43,452 nucleotides of DNA from Myxococcus sp. (GTDB lineage: Bacteria > Myxococcota > Myxococcia > Myxococcales > Myxococcaceae). The first letter of the stretch is position 1. Each line of letters begins with the position of its first letter. Positions 18,092-26,290 of this stretch are shown here, in pieces. The DNA lies in the NCBI GenBank assembly GCA_014879945.1, contig JACSRE010000178.1, forward strand, positions 1 to 43,452, in the 5' to 3' direction. Below the pieces are notes generated by a model. The model searched no databases. It saw nothing but the letters and a program-made list of their open reading frames with translations, and was not told the origin of the DNA. The position numbers and the translations under genes were made by a program.

Positions 18092-19103
18092 CCTCGGGGC
18101 CGAGCAGGTGCTCGAGCAGCTTGAGCTGCTCGGCGGTGCCGAGCGCGAGCAGATGGTCGCCCGCGATCAACTCGAACGCCCCGTCGGGGTTGGCGATGGG
18201 CTGCCCGTCGCGCACCACCGCGAGCACCGTCGCCCCCGAGCGGGCCCTGACCTGCAGCGACTCGATGCTCAGCCCGCCGTGGGCAACGACGACGTCGTCG
18301 ATGTTGAGCGCCTTGTTGCCGGTGGTGAGCGCCGTCTCGAGGAAGTCGACGACCCGGGGGCTCAACATCACGTGCGCGAGGCGGCGGCCGCCGATGGCGT
18401 AGGGGCTGATGGCGCGGTTGGCGCCCGCGCGGAGCAGCTTGTTGACCGAAGACTCGTCGACGGCGCGGCTGGCGATGAAGAGCTCGGTGTTCAACAGGCG
18501 CGCGCTCAAGATGACGTAGAGGTTGGTCGCGTCGCTCGAGGTGGTGACCAGCAGGCCTCGGGCACGCTTGACGCCTGCGGCGATGAGCGAGGCATCGATC
18601 GTCGCGTCGCTCGGCACCCAGGGGCAGTGGAGCCCCTCGCAGAGCACGCCGACCTCGGGGCGCGGGTCCACCACCACGAAGGGAACCCCCGAGGCGGCCA
18701 GCTCCGAGGCGGCCTCCCTGCCGACCCGGCCCGCCCCGGCGAGGATGAAGTGGCCCTCCATCGCGTCGATCTGCTTCTGCATCTTCTTTCTCCGTCGCCC
18801 TTCGCGTACCGAGTCGCTCGAGGCGTAGTCGAGCACCACCGTGAATGAGTAGAAGAGGCTGCCGATGCCGCTCCCCGCCAGCACCATCGTCAACACCCGA
18901 CCTGCATCACCCAGGGGGTGCAGCTCCGCGTAGCCGATGGTCGTGATGGTGATGAACGTCATGTAGAACGCGTCGAGCAGCGTCGCCCCGTGCGCGTCCC
19001 ACAGCACGCGGTAGCCGACGGTGCCGGCGACGTGCGTGGCCACGAGCAGCAAGCCCGGCACCCTCAACCGCTCCAGAAGCTGCTGTCTTTCAGGCCTGCT
19101 CAG
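18078..19103 (-). CDS. potassium channel with TrkA-N and TrkA-C domains
   Basis: A protein of ~341 residues of the Kch/MthK-like type. It has a helix at ~16-32, a pore loop with selectivity filter TTIGYAE (54-60), a second helix at ~70-92, then a TrkA-N (RCK) domain starting at FILAGAGRVGRE (~119) and a TrkA-C domain in the last ~80 residues. This makes a two-helix tetrameric K+ channel gated by ligand binding to RCK. No ATG fits. The best start is a rare CTG at 19103 with GAAGGAG five bases upstream (19109-19115); TTG and GTG codons 12-14 residues further in are alternatives. Its 3' end overlaps the MscS-type channel gene. Confidence 0.88.
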   Translation of the reverse strand: MSRPERQQLLERLRVPGLLLVATHVAGTVGYRVLWDAHGATLLDAFYMTFITITTIGYAELHPLGDAGRVLTMVLAGSGIGSLFYSFTVVLDYASSDSVREGRRRKKMQKQIDAMEGHFILAGAGRVGREAASELAASGVPFVVVDPRPEVGVLCEGLHCPWVPSDATIDASLIAAGVKRARGLLVTTSSDATNLYVILSARLLNTELFIASRAVDESSVNKLLRAGANRAISPYAIGGRRLAHVMLSPRVVDFLETALTTGNKALNIDDVVVAHGGLSIESLQVRARSGATVLAVVRDGQPIANPDGAFELIAGDHLLALGTAEQLKLLEHLLGPEVSRA

Positions 19104-19214
19104 CGTGACTCCTTCGAGGCGGGGGCCGCGGTGGCATCGTCGGTCAGCAACGGGCCTGCCGCAAAAGGCTGGCCGCCCTTGCCGCGCTGGAAGGCTTCTG
19201 CTTCGAGGGCGGTC

Positions 19215-20060
19215 GTGCCCGGCGTGATCCGACCCGCGAGACGTCCCCCCGGGTGGGTGCCCCCAGGGCCGCTCCCAGCCGGCGCGGCGGGGCGGCCTGA
19301 GCTCACCCCGAGAGACGACGAAGACCTCTGCTACCTCTGCGGCGAGTGGCGACTCTTTCAGAAGCTCGCGGGGCACCGCTGGAGCCTGGACGATCTGGTG
19401 ACGGCCTCGGTCGCGCGGCGGCACCTGGAGCACGCCAGGCGCCACGGCCCTCGTCAGGCGCTCGATCTCGGCTGCGGGCTCGGCAGCGTGCTGCTGATGA
19501 TGGCGTGGAGCGCGGAGGACTTCGAGGTCGTCGGGGTCGAGGCGCAGCCCGAGCGCGCCGCGATGGCGAGGCGCTCGATCGCCTTCAACGGCGTCGAGGG
19601 GCGCTGCCGGGTGCTGGACGGCGATCTTCGGAGCCTGGAGCTGGGGGCGCGGGTCTCGCTGGTCACCGGCACGCCACCGTACTTCCCACGGGGCACCGGC
19701 ACCGAGGCCGACGCTGAACACGTCAGCGCCTGCCGGTTCGAGCACCGCGGCGGCGTCGAGGCCTACCTGGCGGCGGCCGAGGCCCACCTCACCGAGGCCG
19801 GGGTGTTCGTGATGTGCGCCGCGACGCTCGAAGACGCGCGGGTTCGAGCGACGGTCACGCCGCTCCACGCCCGCGGGCTGCTGCACGTCGTGCCGCGCGA
19901 TGGAAAGGCGCCGTTGGTCAGCGTGTGGACCTTCACCCGCGAGCCGGGAGCGCTGGAGCACGAGACGCTGGTGGTGCGCGACGGCGCGGGCCAGTGGACC
20001 GCGCCGTTTCGCGCCGTGCGCCGCGAGCTGGGCCTGCCGCCCGACCCGCCGCGCCCGTGA
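19215..20060 (+). CDS. TrmN6/YfiC-like N6-adenine methyltransferase
   Basis: A class I SAM-dependent methyltransferase of ~281 residues. It has the SAM-binding motif LDLGCGLGSVLLMMAW, an acidic residue after beta-2 (GVEAQPER), and the catalytic-loop motif TPPYFPRG. The family motif is NPPY, so the first residue is Thr here. Closest overall architecture is the tRNA1(Val) A37 N6-methyltransferase group (COG4123-like). The start is uncertain: GTG 19215 has GAGGG five bases upstream; GTG 19224 and GTG 19257 are in-frame alternatives, and the first ~35 residues are Pro-rich and may not be conserved. It is convergent with hsp20, with three bases between the stops. Confidence 0.75.
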   Translation: MPGVIRPARRPPGWVPPGPLPAGAAGRPELTPRDDEDLCYLCGEWRLFQKLAGHRWSLDDLVTASVARRHLEHARRHGPRQALDLGCGLGSVLLMMAWSAEDFEVVGVEAQPERAAMARRSIAFNGVEGRCRVLDGDLRSLELGARVSLVTGTPPYFPRGTGTEADAEHVSACRFEHRGGVEAYLAAAEAHLTEAGVFVMCAATLEDARVRATVTPLHARGLLHVVPRDGKAPLVSVWTFTREPGALEHETLVVRDGAGQWTAPFRAVRRELGLPPDPPRP

Positions 20061-20063
20061 CGC

Positions 20064-20501
20064 TCAGCCGATCTTCACGTCGACCGAGCGCGGCAGCGCC
20101 TTCGGCGACTTGGGCATTCGAACCGTCAAGAGGCCGTCTTTGAACTCGGCCTTCACCTTGTCGGCCTCGACGCCCTCGGGCAGCGCGAACGAGCGCATGA
20201 ACGAGCCGTAGAAGCGCTCCACCCGGTGGTACTTCTTCGACTTGTCTTCCTTGTCGAACTTGCGCTCGCCCTCGATGCGCAGCAGCCCGTCGCTGACGTT
20301 CACCTTCACGTCGTCCTTCTTCACCTCGGGCAGCTCGCACTTCACCTGAAAGTCTTCGGCCGTCTCGAGGATGTCGACCGACGGCGCCCAGTCGACGGTC
20401 GCCAGCGAGTCCTTCTGGCCTCCGTTGCGACCCAGCGCTCGATTGAGGCGGGTGCTCATCTCTTCCAGTTCGCGAAACGGATCCCAGGTCGTGAGGTTCA
20501 T
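20064..20501 (-). CDS. Hsp20/alpha-crystallin small heat-shock protein
   Basis: A 145-residue small heat-shock chaperone. The N-terminal WDPFRELEEM segment is typical of class I bacterial Hsp20. The alpha-crystallin domain runs from ~38 to 135, with FQVKCELPEVKKDDVKV, the GERK segment and the AEFKDGLLTVRMPK motif. The C-terminal VDVKI resembles the I-x-I oligomerisation tail. ATG 20501 is preceded by AAGGAG seven bases upstream. The 147 bases between this start and the divergent kinase gene contain no CIRCE element that I can find. Confidence 0.95.
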   Translation of the reverse strand: MNLTTWDPFRELEEMSTRLNRALGRNGGQKDSLATVDWAPSVDILETAEDFQVKCELPEVKKDDVKVNVSDGLLRIEGERKFDKEDKSKKYHRVERFYGSFMRSFALPEGVEADKVKAEFKDGLLTVRMPKSPKALPRSVDVKIG

Positions 20502-20648
20502 GGCGTCGCTCCTTGAGGCGGCGTGGAGACCGCAGCGCGCTGGCCGCTCGCAGCTGGCGCTCGAGCCCAGCCTCAGCAAATGAAGGGCCAGCGCTCCTTC
20601 GGGAAGAAGGGGCGGGGCGCCGCGGCAAGGTGTGCGGGTTCTTCCAGA

Positions 20649-21554
20649 ATGATTGGAAATCCTTTCGCGTTAGAACCCCCGGTCGTGAGCTCCCAGCTGA
20701 TCCTCGACGGGAAGTACCGCCTGGTGCGCCCCGCCGGCTCGGGAGGCACGGCCCGGGTCTTCCTGGCCGAAGACACCGGCACCGGCGAGCGGGTGGCGGT
20801 GAAGGTGCTGCGCCGCCAGCTGCTCGACGATCACGAGATGCGCGCGCGGTTTCAGCGCGAGGCCGCCCTGCTGTGGCAGATCGATCACCCGGGCATCGTG
20901 AAGCTGCTGAAGTTCGAGGAGCGCGCGGCCGAGGGCCTGTTGCTGGTGCTGGAGTGGATCGAAGGCGTCAGGCTCGACGAGCTGACGGCCCGCGAGCCGC
21001 TCGCGCCCGAGATGCGCCTGGAGCTCTTCGCGCAGCTCGCCTCGGCGCTCGGGGCGATTCACCAGCTGGGCATCGCGCACCGCGACGTGAAGCCCGACAA
21101 CACCATGGTGACGGGCTGGCCCGACGCCCCGAGGCTCAAGCTGCTCGACTTCGGCATCGCGCGCTTCACCGACCCCAAAGAAGCGGCCCTCATGTTCCAG
21201 ACCAACGTCAACCGCGTCGGCGGCACGCCCTCGTACGTCTCGCCGGAGCAGGCCATGGGGCAGCCAGCCACCTCGGCCTCTGACGTCTACAGCCTCGGCG
21301 TCGTCGGCTACCAGCTGCTGTCGGGGGCGCTGCCCTTCACGGGTGGGCACTTCGACGTGCTCTCGGGGCACCTGCACGAGGCCCCGCCGAAGCTGGTGCC
21401 GCTCGACGACGCGCTGGTTGGGCACCACGCGCTGGGGGTGGTGATGGCGTGCCTCGAGAAGAAGCCCGAGAAGCGGCCTGCCGACGGCGCGGCGGTGGAG
21501 GCGCTCCTGCGCGCCCCGAAGAAGAAGGGGGTCTGGCCCTTCACCCGGCGCTGA
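20649..21554 (+). CDS. soluble Ser/Thr protein kinase
   Basis: A 301-residue Hanks-type kinase that is almost only the catalytic domain: glycine loop GSGGTARVF (30-38), Lys52 (VAVKVL), HRDVKPDN at 144-151, DFG at 167-169 and GTPSYVSPEQAMG in the activation loop. No transmembrane or sensor domain follows; the tail is a short basic segment. The open frame begins at 20523 but residues encoded there are unlike any kinase. I prefer ATG 20649; GTG 20685 is also possible. The bases 20650-20675 are unusually AT-rich for the window and could be promoter DNA, which would favour 20685. It ends five bases before the monooxygenase gene. Confidence 0.9.
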   Translation: MIGNPFALEPPVVSSQLILDGKYRLVRPAGSGGTARVFLAEDTGTGERVAVKVLRRQLLDDHEMRARFQREAALLWQIDHPGIVKLLKFEERAAEGLLLVLEWIEGVRLDELTAREPLAPEMRLELFAQLASALGAIHQLGIAHRDVKPDNTMVTGWPDAPRLKLLDFGIARFTDPKEAALMFQTNVNRVGGTPSYVSPEQAMGQPATSASDVYSLGVVGYQLLSGALPFTGGHFDVLSGHLHEAPPKLVPLDDALVGHHALGVVMACLEKKPEKRPADGAAVEALLRAPKKKGVWPFTRR

Positions 21555-21559
21555 CGGCC

Positions 21560-23023
21560 ATGAACGACGTCGAGGTGGTGGTCATCGGGAGCGGCTTCGC
21601 GGGGCTGGGCGCCGGCGTGGAGCTCAAGCGCCGGGGGCGCCCGTCCTTCGTGATCCTCGAGCAGGCCGAGCGCGTGGGCGGCGTGTGGCGCGAGAACACC
21701 TACCCCGGCTGCGCCTGCGACGTGCGGGTGCACCTCTACTCGTTCTCGTTCTGTCCCAACCCCGACTGGAGCCACACCTACGCGCGCCAGCCCGAGCTCC
21801 TCGAGTACCTGGAGCGCGTGGCGACCCAGTTCGGGCTGCGACCGCACCTGCGCTTCGGGCGACGCGTGGTCGAGGCGCGGTGGCACGAGGCCTTGGCGCG
21901 GTGGCAGGTGCGCTGCGAGAACGGCGAGGAGTGGTCGGCGCGATTCCTCATCGCCGGGCTCGGCGGGCTGAGCCGGCCGTCGCTCCCCGCGCTGCCAGGC
22001 CTCGAGGCCTTCACGGGGCCGGTCTTTCACTCGGCGCGGTGGGACGCCTCGGTCGAGCTCTCCGCGGCCCGGGTGGGGGTCATCGGCACGGGGGCGAGCG
22101 CGATTCAGTTCGTTCCCCACCTGGTGGACCGCGCGCGAGGCGTCACCGTGTTCCAGCGCACCGCCCCCTGGGTCCTCCCGCGGGGAGACAAGGCCATCAG
22201 CCCGGCGCTCCGCACGGTGCTCCGCGTCTTCCCGTTCGTGCAGACGCTGCTGCGCTGGGCGCTCTATTGGCTGCACGAGCTGCGGGTGCCGGCCTTCGTC
22301 AAGGCGCCCTGGCTGATGACGCTGGCGAGCCGCCTGGCCAGGCGCCACCTCGAGGCCCAGATCGCAGACCCCGCCGTGCGCGAGCAGCTGACGCCCGACT
22401 ACGCCCTGGGCTGCAAGCGCGTGCTGGTGTCAGACGACTACTACCCGGCCCTCACGCGCCCGAGCTGCGAGCTCGTCACTAGCCCGATCGAGGCCGTCGT
22501 GGAGCAGGGCGTGAAGACGCGCGATGGGCGGGTGCACCCCTGCGACGTGCTGATCTTCGGCACCGGCTTCGAGGTGACCGACATGGTCGGCGCGCTCTCG
22601 ATCTCCGGCCGCCACGGCGTCCACCTCGGTGACGTGTGGAGCCAGGGCGCGAAGGCCTGGTACGGCACGGCGGTACACGGCTTCCCCAACCTCTTCCTCC
22701 TGACGGGCCCCAACACCGGGCTGGGCCACTCGTCGATGGTGTTCATGATCGAGGCGCAGCTGGCCTTCGTGATGAAGACCATCGACATCGTCACCAACAC
22801 CGACGCGCGCTGGTGGCAGGTGCGCGACGACGCCGAGGCGGGCTTCAACGCGGCGCTCCAGCGCCGGCTGCAGAAGACCGTCTGGCTCAGCGGATGCCGG
22901 AGCTGGTACCTCGACGAGCGCGGCCAGAACGTCACGTTGTGGCCGGGCTTCACCTTCACCTTCCGCGCGGGGCTCTCGCGCTTCGACAAGCAGCTCCACC
23001 ACCTCGAAGGAGTCGAGACATGA
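21560..23023 (+). CDS. Baeyer-Villiger-type FAD/NAD(P)H monooxygenase
   Basis: A 487-residue flavoprotein. The FAD-binding Rossmann motif GSGFAG is at 10-15, and the second (NADPH) motif GTGASA at ~176-181. Between them lies F151-T-G153-PVF-H157-SAR-W161, which fits the FxGxxxHxxxW fingerprint of type I Baeyer-Villiger monooxygenases exactly. The GVWRENTYPGCACD stretch is also typical. These enzymes insert one O atom next to a ketone to give an ester or lactone, using O2 and NADPH. The ATG at 21560 is five bases after the kinase stop, and its stop overlaps the next start (ATGA). The natural substrate is unknown. Confidence 0.9.
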   Translation: MNDVEVVVIGSGFAGLGAGVELKRRGRPSFVILEQAERVGGVWRENTYPGCACDVRVHLYSFSFCPNPDWSHTYARQPELLEYLERVATQFGLRPHLRFGRRVVEARWHEALARWQVRCENGEEWSARFLIAGLGGLSRPSLPALPGLEAFTGPVFHSARWDASVELSAARVGVIGTGASAIQFVPHLVDRARGVTVFQRTAPWVLPRGDKAISPALRTVLRVFPFVQTLLRWALYWLHELRVPAFVKAPWLMTLASRLARRHLEAQIADPAVREQLTPDYALGCKRVLVSDDYYPALTRPSCELVTSPIEAVVEQGVKTRDGRVHPCDVLIFGTGFEVTDMVGALSISGRHGVHLGDVWSQGAKAWYGTAVHGFPNLFLLTGPNTGLGHSSMVFMIEAQLAFVMKTIDIVTNTDARWWQVRDDAEAGFNAALQRRLQKTVWLSGCRSWYLDERGQNVTLWPGFTFTFRAGLSRFDKQLHHLEGVET

Positions 23024-23856
23024 AGGCAGGACAGATCGTGGTCATCACCGGCGCGGGCTCCGGCATCGGCCGGGGCCTGGCGCAGCTGCTCGACGCCCGG
23101 GGGTGTGAGCTGGTGCTGGCCGACGTCAGCGCCGAGGGGCTCGACGAGACGCAGGGCCTCTTGAAGCGGAAGGCCTCGCTCCAGCGGGTGGACGTCTCGA
23201 AGCGAGATCAGGTCGAGGCGCTCGCGGCCGAGGTCCACTCCACGCACGGCCGGGTCGACGTGCTGGTGAACAACGCCGGCGTCACCGTCAACGACAGCGT
23301 CGCGCACGTCTCGTACGAGGACTTCGAGTGGGTGATGAACGTTAACTTCTGGGGCGTGGTGCACGGCACCAAGGCGTTCCTGCCCGCCATGCTGGCCCAA
23401 CGCTCGGGCGTCATCGCCAACGTCTCGAGCGTCTTCGGCATCGTCGCCTGGCCGCTGCAGGGCATGTACAACGCCTCGAAGTTCGCGGTGCGCGGCTTCA
23501 CCGAGGTGCTGTGGCGTGAGCTGAAGGGCACCGGGGTTCGCGCGGTGTCGATTCACCCCGGCGGCATCAAGACCAACATCACCCGCTCGATGCGTTTTCG
23601 AAGAGGCGCCACCGAAGACGCCAGCCACGCGACCGCGGTGCGCCTGTTCGACAAGGTGGCGAAGACGACCCCGGAGCAGTGCGCGCAGCGCATCGTCAGC
23701 GGCATCGAGCGGGGCGACAAGCGGGTGCTGGTCGGCTCCGACGCGGTGATGCTGGACCGGCTCCAGCGCACCTCGCCGACGGGCTACCCCGCGGTGCTGG
23801 AGTACCTCGAGCAGCGCTCGCAAGCCCGGCGCGCGAAGCGGAAGAAGGCCCCGTGA
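23020..23856 (+). CDS. short-chain dehydrogenase/reductase
   Basis: A 278-residue classical SDR. The cofactor motif TGAGSGIG is at 10-17, NNAG at 84-87, Asn109, a Ser at 136/137, and the catalytic Y150-x3-K154. Asp35 after beta-2 (LADVS) suggests NAD(H) preference. The C terminus is very basic (QARRAKRKK). It starts at ATG 23020 with GAAGGAG seven bases upstream and overlaps both neighbours by four bases, so it belongs to the monooxygenase operon. It would interconvert an alcohol and the ketone used or made by its partner; the substrate is not identified. Confidence 0.92.
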   Translation: MKAGQIVVITGAGSGIGRGLAQLLDARGCELVLADVSAEGLDETQGLLKRKASLQRVDVSKRDQVEALAAEVHSTHGRVDVLVNNAGVTVNDSVAHVSYEDFEWVMNVNFWGVVHGTKAFLPAMLAQRSGVIANVSSVFGIVAWPLQGMYNASKFAVRGFTEVLWRELKGTGVRAVSIHPGGIKTNITRSMRFRRGATEDASHATAVRLFDKVAKTTPEQCAQRIVSGIERGDKRVLVGSDAVMLDRLQRTSPTGYPAVLEYLEQRSQARRAKRKKAP

Positions 23857-24932
23857 AGCGGCGCGCGGCGCTGCTCTTCATCACCCTGCCCTTCGCGCTG
23901 GTGGCCTGGCTCTTCGTGCTGCCCTCGCCCATCGCGCCGGTGGCCTGGGAGCCCCCGCCACGCACGGCCATGGAGGGCGCCTTCGCGCCCAACGAGCGCC
24001 TCAAGGCCGTCGAGTGGTGGGCGAAGCAGCTGGTGGGCCCCGAGGCGATGTTCGTCGAGCCCGACGGCTCGCTGGTGACGGGCCTGAAGGATGGGCGCGT
24101 GGTGAGGCTCAGTCCCGGGGTCGACGCGCCGCAGGTGCTGGCCGACACCCACGGCCGGCCGCTGGCGCTCGCGCGGTACACCGACGGCCGCATCTTGATC
24201 TGCGACGCCTGGCGCGGGCTGCTGGCGATGGACGCCGACGGGGTGATCGAGGTGCTGGCCTCGGAGCACGGCGGCGTTCCCTTCAAGTTCACCGACGATC
24301 TCGACGTCTCGACGAGCGGCGCCGTGTACTTCACCGACGCCTCGGCCCGGCACGACTTCGAGCACTACAAGCACGAGCTGCTCGAGCACCAGCTGACGGG
24401 CCGCGTGCTGCGGTGGGACCCGCAGACCCGCCGCACCTCGCTCGTCGCCAGCGGCCTCAACTTCGCCAACGGCATCGCGCTCGCGCCCGACGAGTCGTTC
24501 CTGGTGGTGGCCGAGACCGGCGGGTACCAGCTGTGGCGGGTGTGGCTGACCGGCGAGAAGGCGGGCACCAAAGAGAAGTTCGGCCCGCCCCTGCCCGGCT
24601 TCCCCGACAACGTGAGGTACTCGAGGGCGCGGCGCGTCTTCTGGGTCGCCCTCGGCTCTCCGCGCAACGGGCTGGTCGACGCGCTCGCCCAGTGGCCCCG
24701 GGTGCGCGCGGTGATCCCCAACCTGCCGGACGCCCTTCAGCCCGCGCCGGAGCGGTACGCCTTCGTGGCGGCCGTCGATCTCGAAGGCCAGGTGGTGGAG
24801 TCGCTCCAGTACCAGGCCCCTGACAGCTACTCCCCCATCGCCAGCGCGCTCGAGCACGACGGCTACCTGTACCTGGGCAGCTTCGCGCGTGAGGGCGTCG
24901 CCCGGCTGAAGCTCGAGCCACCCGCGCCCTGA
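23853..24932 (+). CDS. membrane-anchored SMP-30/strictosidine synthase-like beta-propeller
   Basis: A 359-residue protein with one N-terminal helix (~5-23, signal anchor) and then a six-bladed propeller of the SMP-30/gluconolactonase/strictosidine synthase-like superfamily. Recognisable blade segments are PEAMFVEPDGSLVTGLKDGRV, FTDDLDVSTSGAVYFTDAS and LNFANGIALAPDESFLVVAE, similar to mammalian APMAP and plant SSL proteins. Many members are metal-dependent lactonases or arylesterases. The GTG start overlaps the SDR stop (GTGA). In this operon a lactone- or ester-opening step after the Baeyer-Villiger reaction would make sense, but activity is inferred. Confidence 0.82.
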   Translation: MKRRAALLFITLPFALVAWLFVLPSPIAPVAWEPPPRTAMEGAFAPNERLKAVEWWAKQLVGPEAMFVEPDGSLVTGLKDGRVVRLSPGVDAPQVLADTHGRPLALARYTDGRILICDAWRGLLAMDADGVIEVLASEHGGVPFKFTDDLDVSTSGAVYFTDASARHDFEHYKHELLEHQLTGRVLRWDPQTRRTSLVASGLNFANGIALAPDESFLVVAETGGYQLWRVWLTGEKAGTKEKFGPPLPGFPDNVRYSRARRVFWVALGSPRNGLVDALAQWPRVRAVIPNLPDALQPAPERYAFVAAVDLEGQVVESLQYQAPDSYSPIASALEHDGYLYLGSFAREGVARLKLEPPAP

Positions 24933-24962
24933 AAGCGGCCCCGCGGCCGCGAACGAAGTAGC

Positions 24963-25409
24963 GTGAGCAGCATGCTCTCGCTGGCGCTCACGCTGGTCCT
25001 CGCGCAAGGCTCGGTCCGCGTCGCGGTGCTCGACGTCTCGGCGCCAGACGCGATCTACGAAGACGTCTCGCGCGCGCTCACCGAGACGGTGTCGGACGAG
25101 CTCTTGAAGAAGGGCTTTCTGTCGAAGCGCGTCGACGAGAGCGAGCTGCCCGTCGAGGGCTGCCGCATCGGCCCGTGTCTGGGCGTCATCGCCAGGGCCC
25201 AGTCCGCCGACGTGCTGGTGATCGTCGACGCGACCGAGGGCGCGAAGGGGAAGGTCGACGTGGTGCTGAGCGCGATGCGCGGGCGTGACGGGCTGCCGCT
25301 GGCGGCGGGGCGGTGGGCGACGACGGGTGAAGGCAAGCCGGGCAAGCAGCTGACGAAGTTCCTGGTGGCGACCCAGAAGGCCGTCGCGAAGCTGGTGGCC
25401 GCGCCCTGA
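24963..25409 (+). CDS. secreted protein of unknown function
   Basis: I do not recognise a family with confidence. The 148-residue protein starts with a short signal peptide (MLSLALTLVLAQG, if the ATG at 24972 is used) and then VRVAVLDVSAPD, a beta strand/helix start reminiscent of the N-terminal domain of TolB- or CsgG-like periplasmic proteins. Two Cys (GCRIGPC, ~59-65) could form a disulfide. The C terminus is basic and helical. It lies alone between the propeller gene and the esterase gene, with 53 bases downstream, and the start has no strong ribosome site (GTG 24963 or ATG 24972). Confidence 0.65.
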   Translation: MSSMLSLALTLVLAQGSVRVAVLDVSAPDAIYEDVSRALTETVSDELLKKGFLSKRVDESELPVEGCRIGPCLGVIARAQSADVLVIVDATEGAKGKVDVVLSAMRGRDGLPLAAGRWATTGEGKPGKQLTKFLVATQKAVAKLVAAP

Positions 25410-25462
25410 CGTCGGCCTCGGTTCGGGGAGCGAATGGGCCCGCGCCCGGCTATGGGGCCTGC

Positions 25463-26290
25463 ATGCCGAGACGCTGGTGGTGGACTGCCTTCCTGCTGGT
25501 GGCCTGTGTTCCCGATCACGCCGTGCAGGGGCGCCCCTATGAGGTGCGGGTGCCGAACGGCTACGACGGCACGACGCCGCTGCCGCTGGTGATCATGGCG
25601 CACGGCTACGGCGTCACCGGCCGCGGCCAGGACATCTTCTTCCCCGTCTCAGGCCAGGTCGACGCGAAGCGGTTCCTCTACGCGATGCCCAACGGCACGG
25701 TGGACCGCCTCGGCAAGCGCTTCTGGAACGCGACCGAGGCCTGCTGCAACTTCGAGCACCTCGCGATCGACGACGTGGCCTTCTTCCGTGCGTTGGTCGA
25801 CGACATCAAGCAGCGGTACCCGGTGCAGCCCGGGCGCGTGTTCCTGGTGGGGCACAGCAACGGCGCCTTCATGTCGCTGCGCCTGGCCTGTGACGCGAGC
25901 GACGTCTTCGCCGGCGTGGTGGCGGTCGCGGGCTCGACCTTCGACGATGCCCAACGGTGCGGCGAGGGCCAGCCGGTGCCGATCCTCCTCGTTCATGGCG
26001 ATCAGGACACCGCCGTGCCGATCAACGGCCGCGACGGGCTCTACCCAGGCGCGAAAGAGACGGGCGCCAGGTTCGCGAGGCGAAACGGCTGCACGGGTGG
26101 GTGGAAGGACGGAGAGCGGCTCGATCTGCTCGGAAACGGCGACGCCGAGACGCAAGGGTCGACGATCGAGGGCTGCGCGCCACGGGGCGCGGTGGAGCTG
26201 TGGACGCACGAAGGCACCGGCCACCTGCCCCTCTACGACGCGCGGTGGACGTCACGCATCATCGACTGGCTCCAGGAGCGTGCACGATGA
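25463..26290 (+). CDS. PHB-depolymerase/feruloyl esterase-like lipoprotein hydrolase
   Basis: A 275-residue alpha/beta hydrolase of the LpqC/polyhydroxybutyrate depolymerase-like group. A lipobox L-V-A-C places the acylated Cys at 15. The oxyanion region is IMAHGYG (44-50), the nucleophile Ser132 in GHSNGA, the likely acid Asp182 in HGDQDTAVP, and the His near 257 in GTGHLPLY. Several Cys pairs suit an exported enzyme. The family cleaves polyester or aromatic ester bonds outside the cytoplasm; the substrate here is unknown. Its stop overlaps the start of the next gene (ATGA), indicating co-translation. Confidence 0.85.
   Translation: MPRRWWWTAFLLVACVPDHAVQGRPYEVRVPNGYDGTTPLPLVIMAHGYGVTGRGQDIFFPVSGQVDAKRFLYAMPNGTVDRLGKRFWNATEACCNFEHLAIDDVAFFRALVDDIKQRYPVQPGRVFLVGHSNGAFMSLRLACDASDVFAGVVAVAGSTFDDAQRCGEGQPVPILLVHGDQDTAVPINGRDGLYPGAKETGARFARRNGCTGGWKDGERLDLLGNGDAETQGSTIEGCAPRGAVELWTHEGTGHLPLYDARWTSRIIDWLQERAR

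Noticed and set aside
19100-19306. 68-residue minus-strand frame upstream of the K+ channel
   Set aside because: It is Pro/Gly/Ala-rich without recognisable features and is antisense to the start of the methyltransferase gene; kept only as a note for the CTG start.
24935-24950. Inverted repeat GCGGCC-4-GGCCGC after the propeller gene
   Set aside because: It is positioned like a terminator but has a six-base stem and no U-tract, and such GC palindromes are common by chance here.
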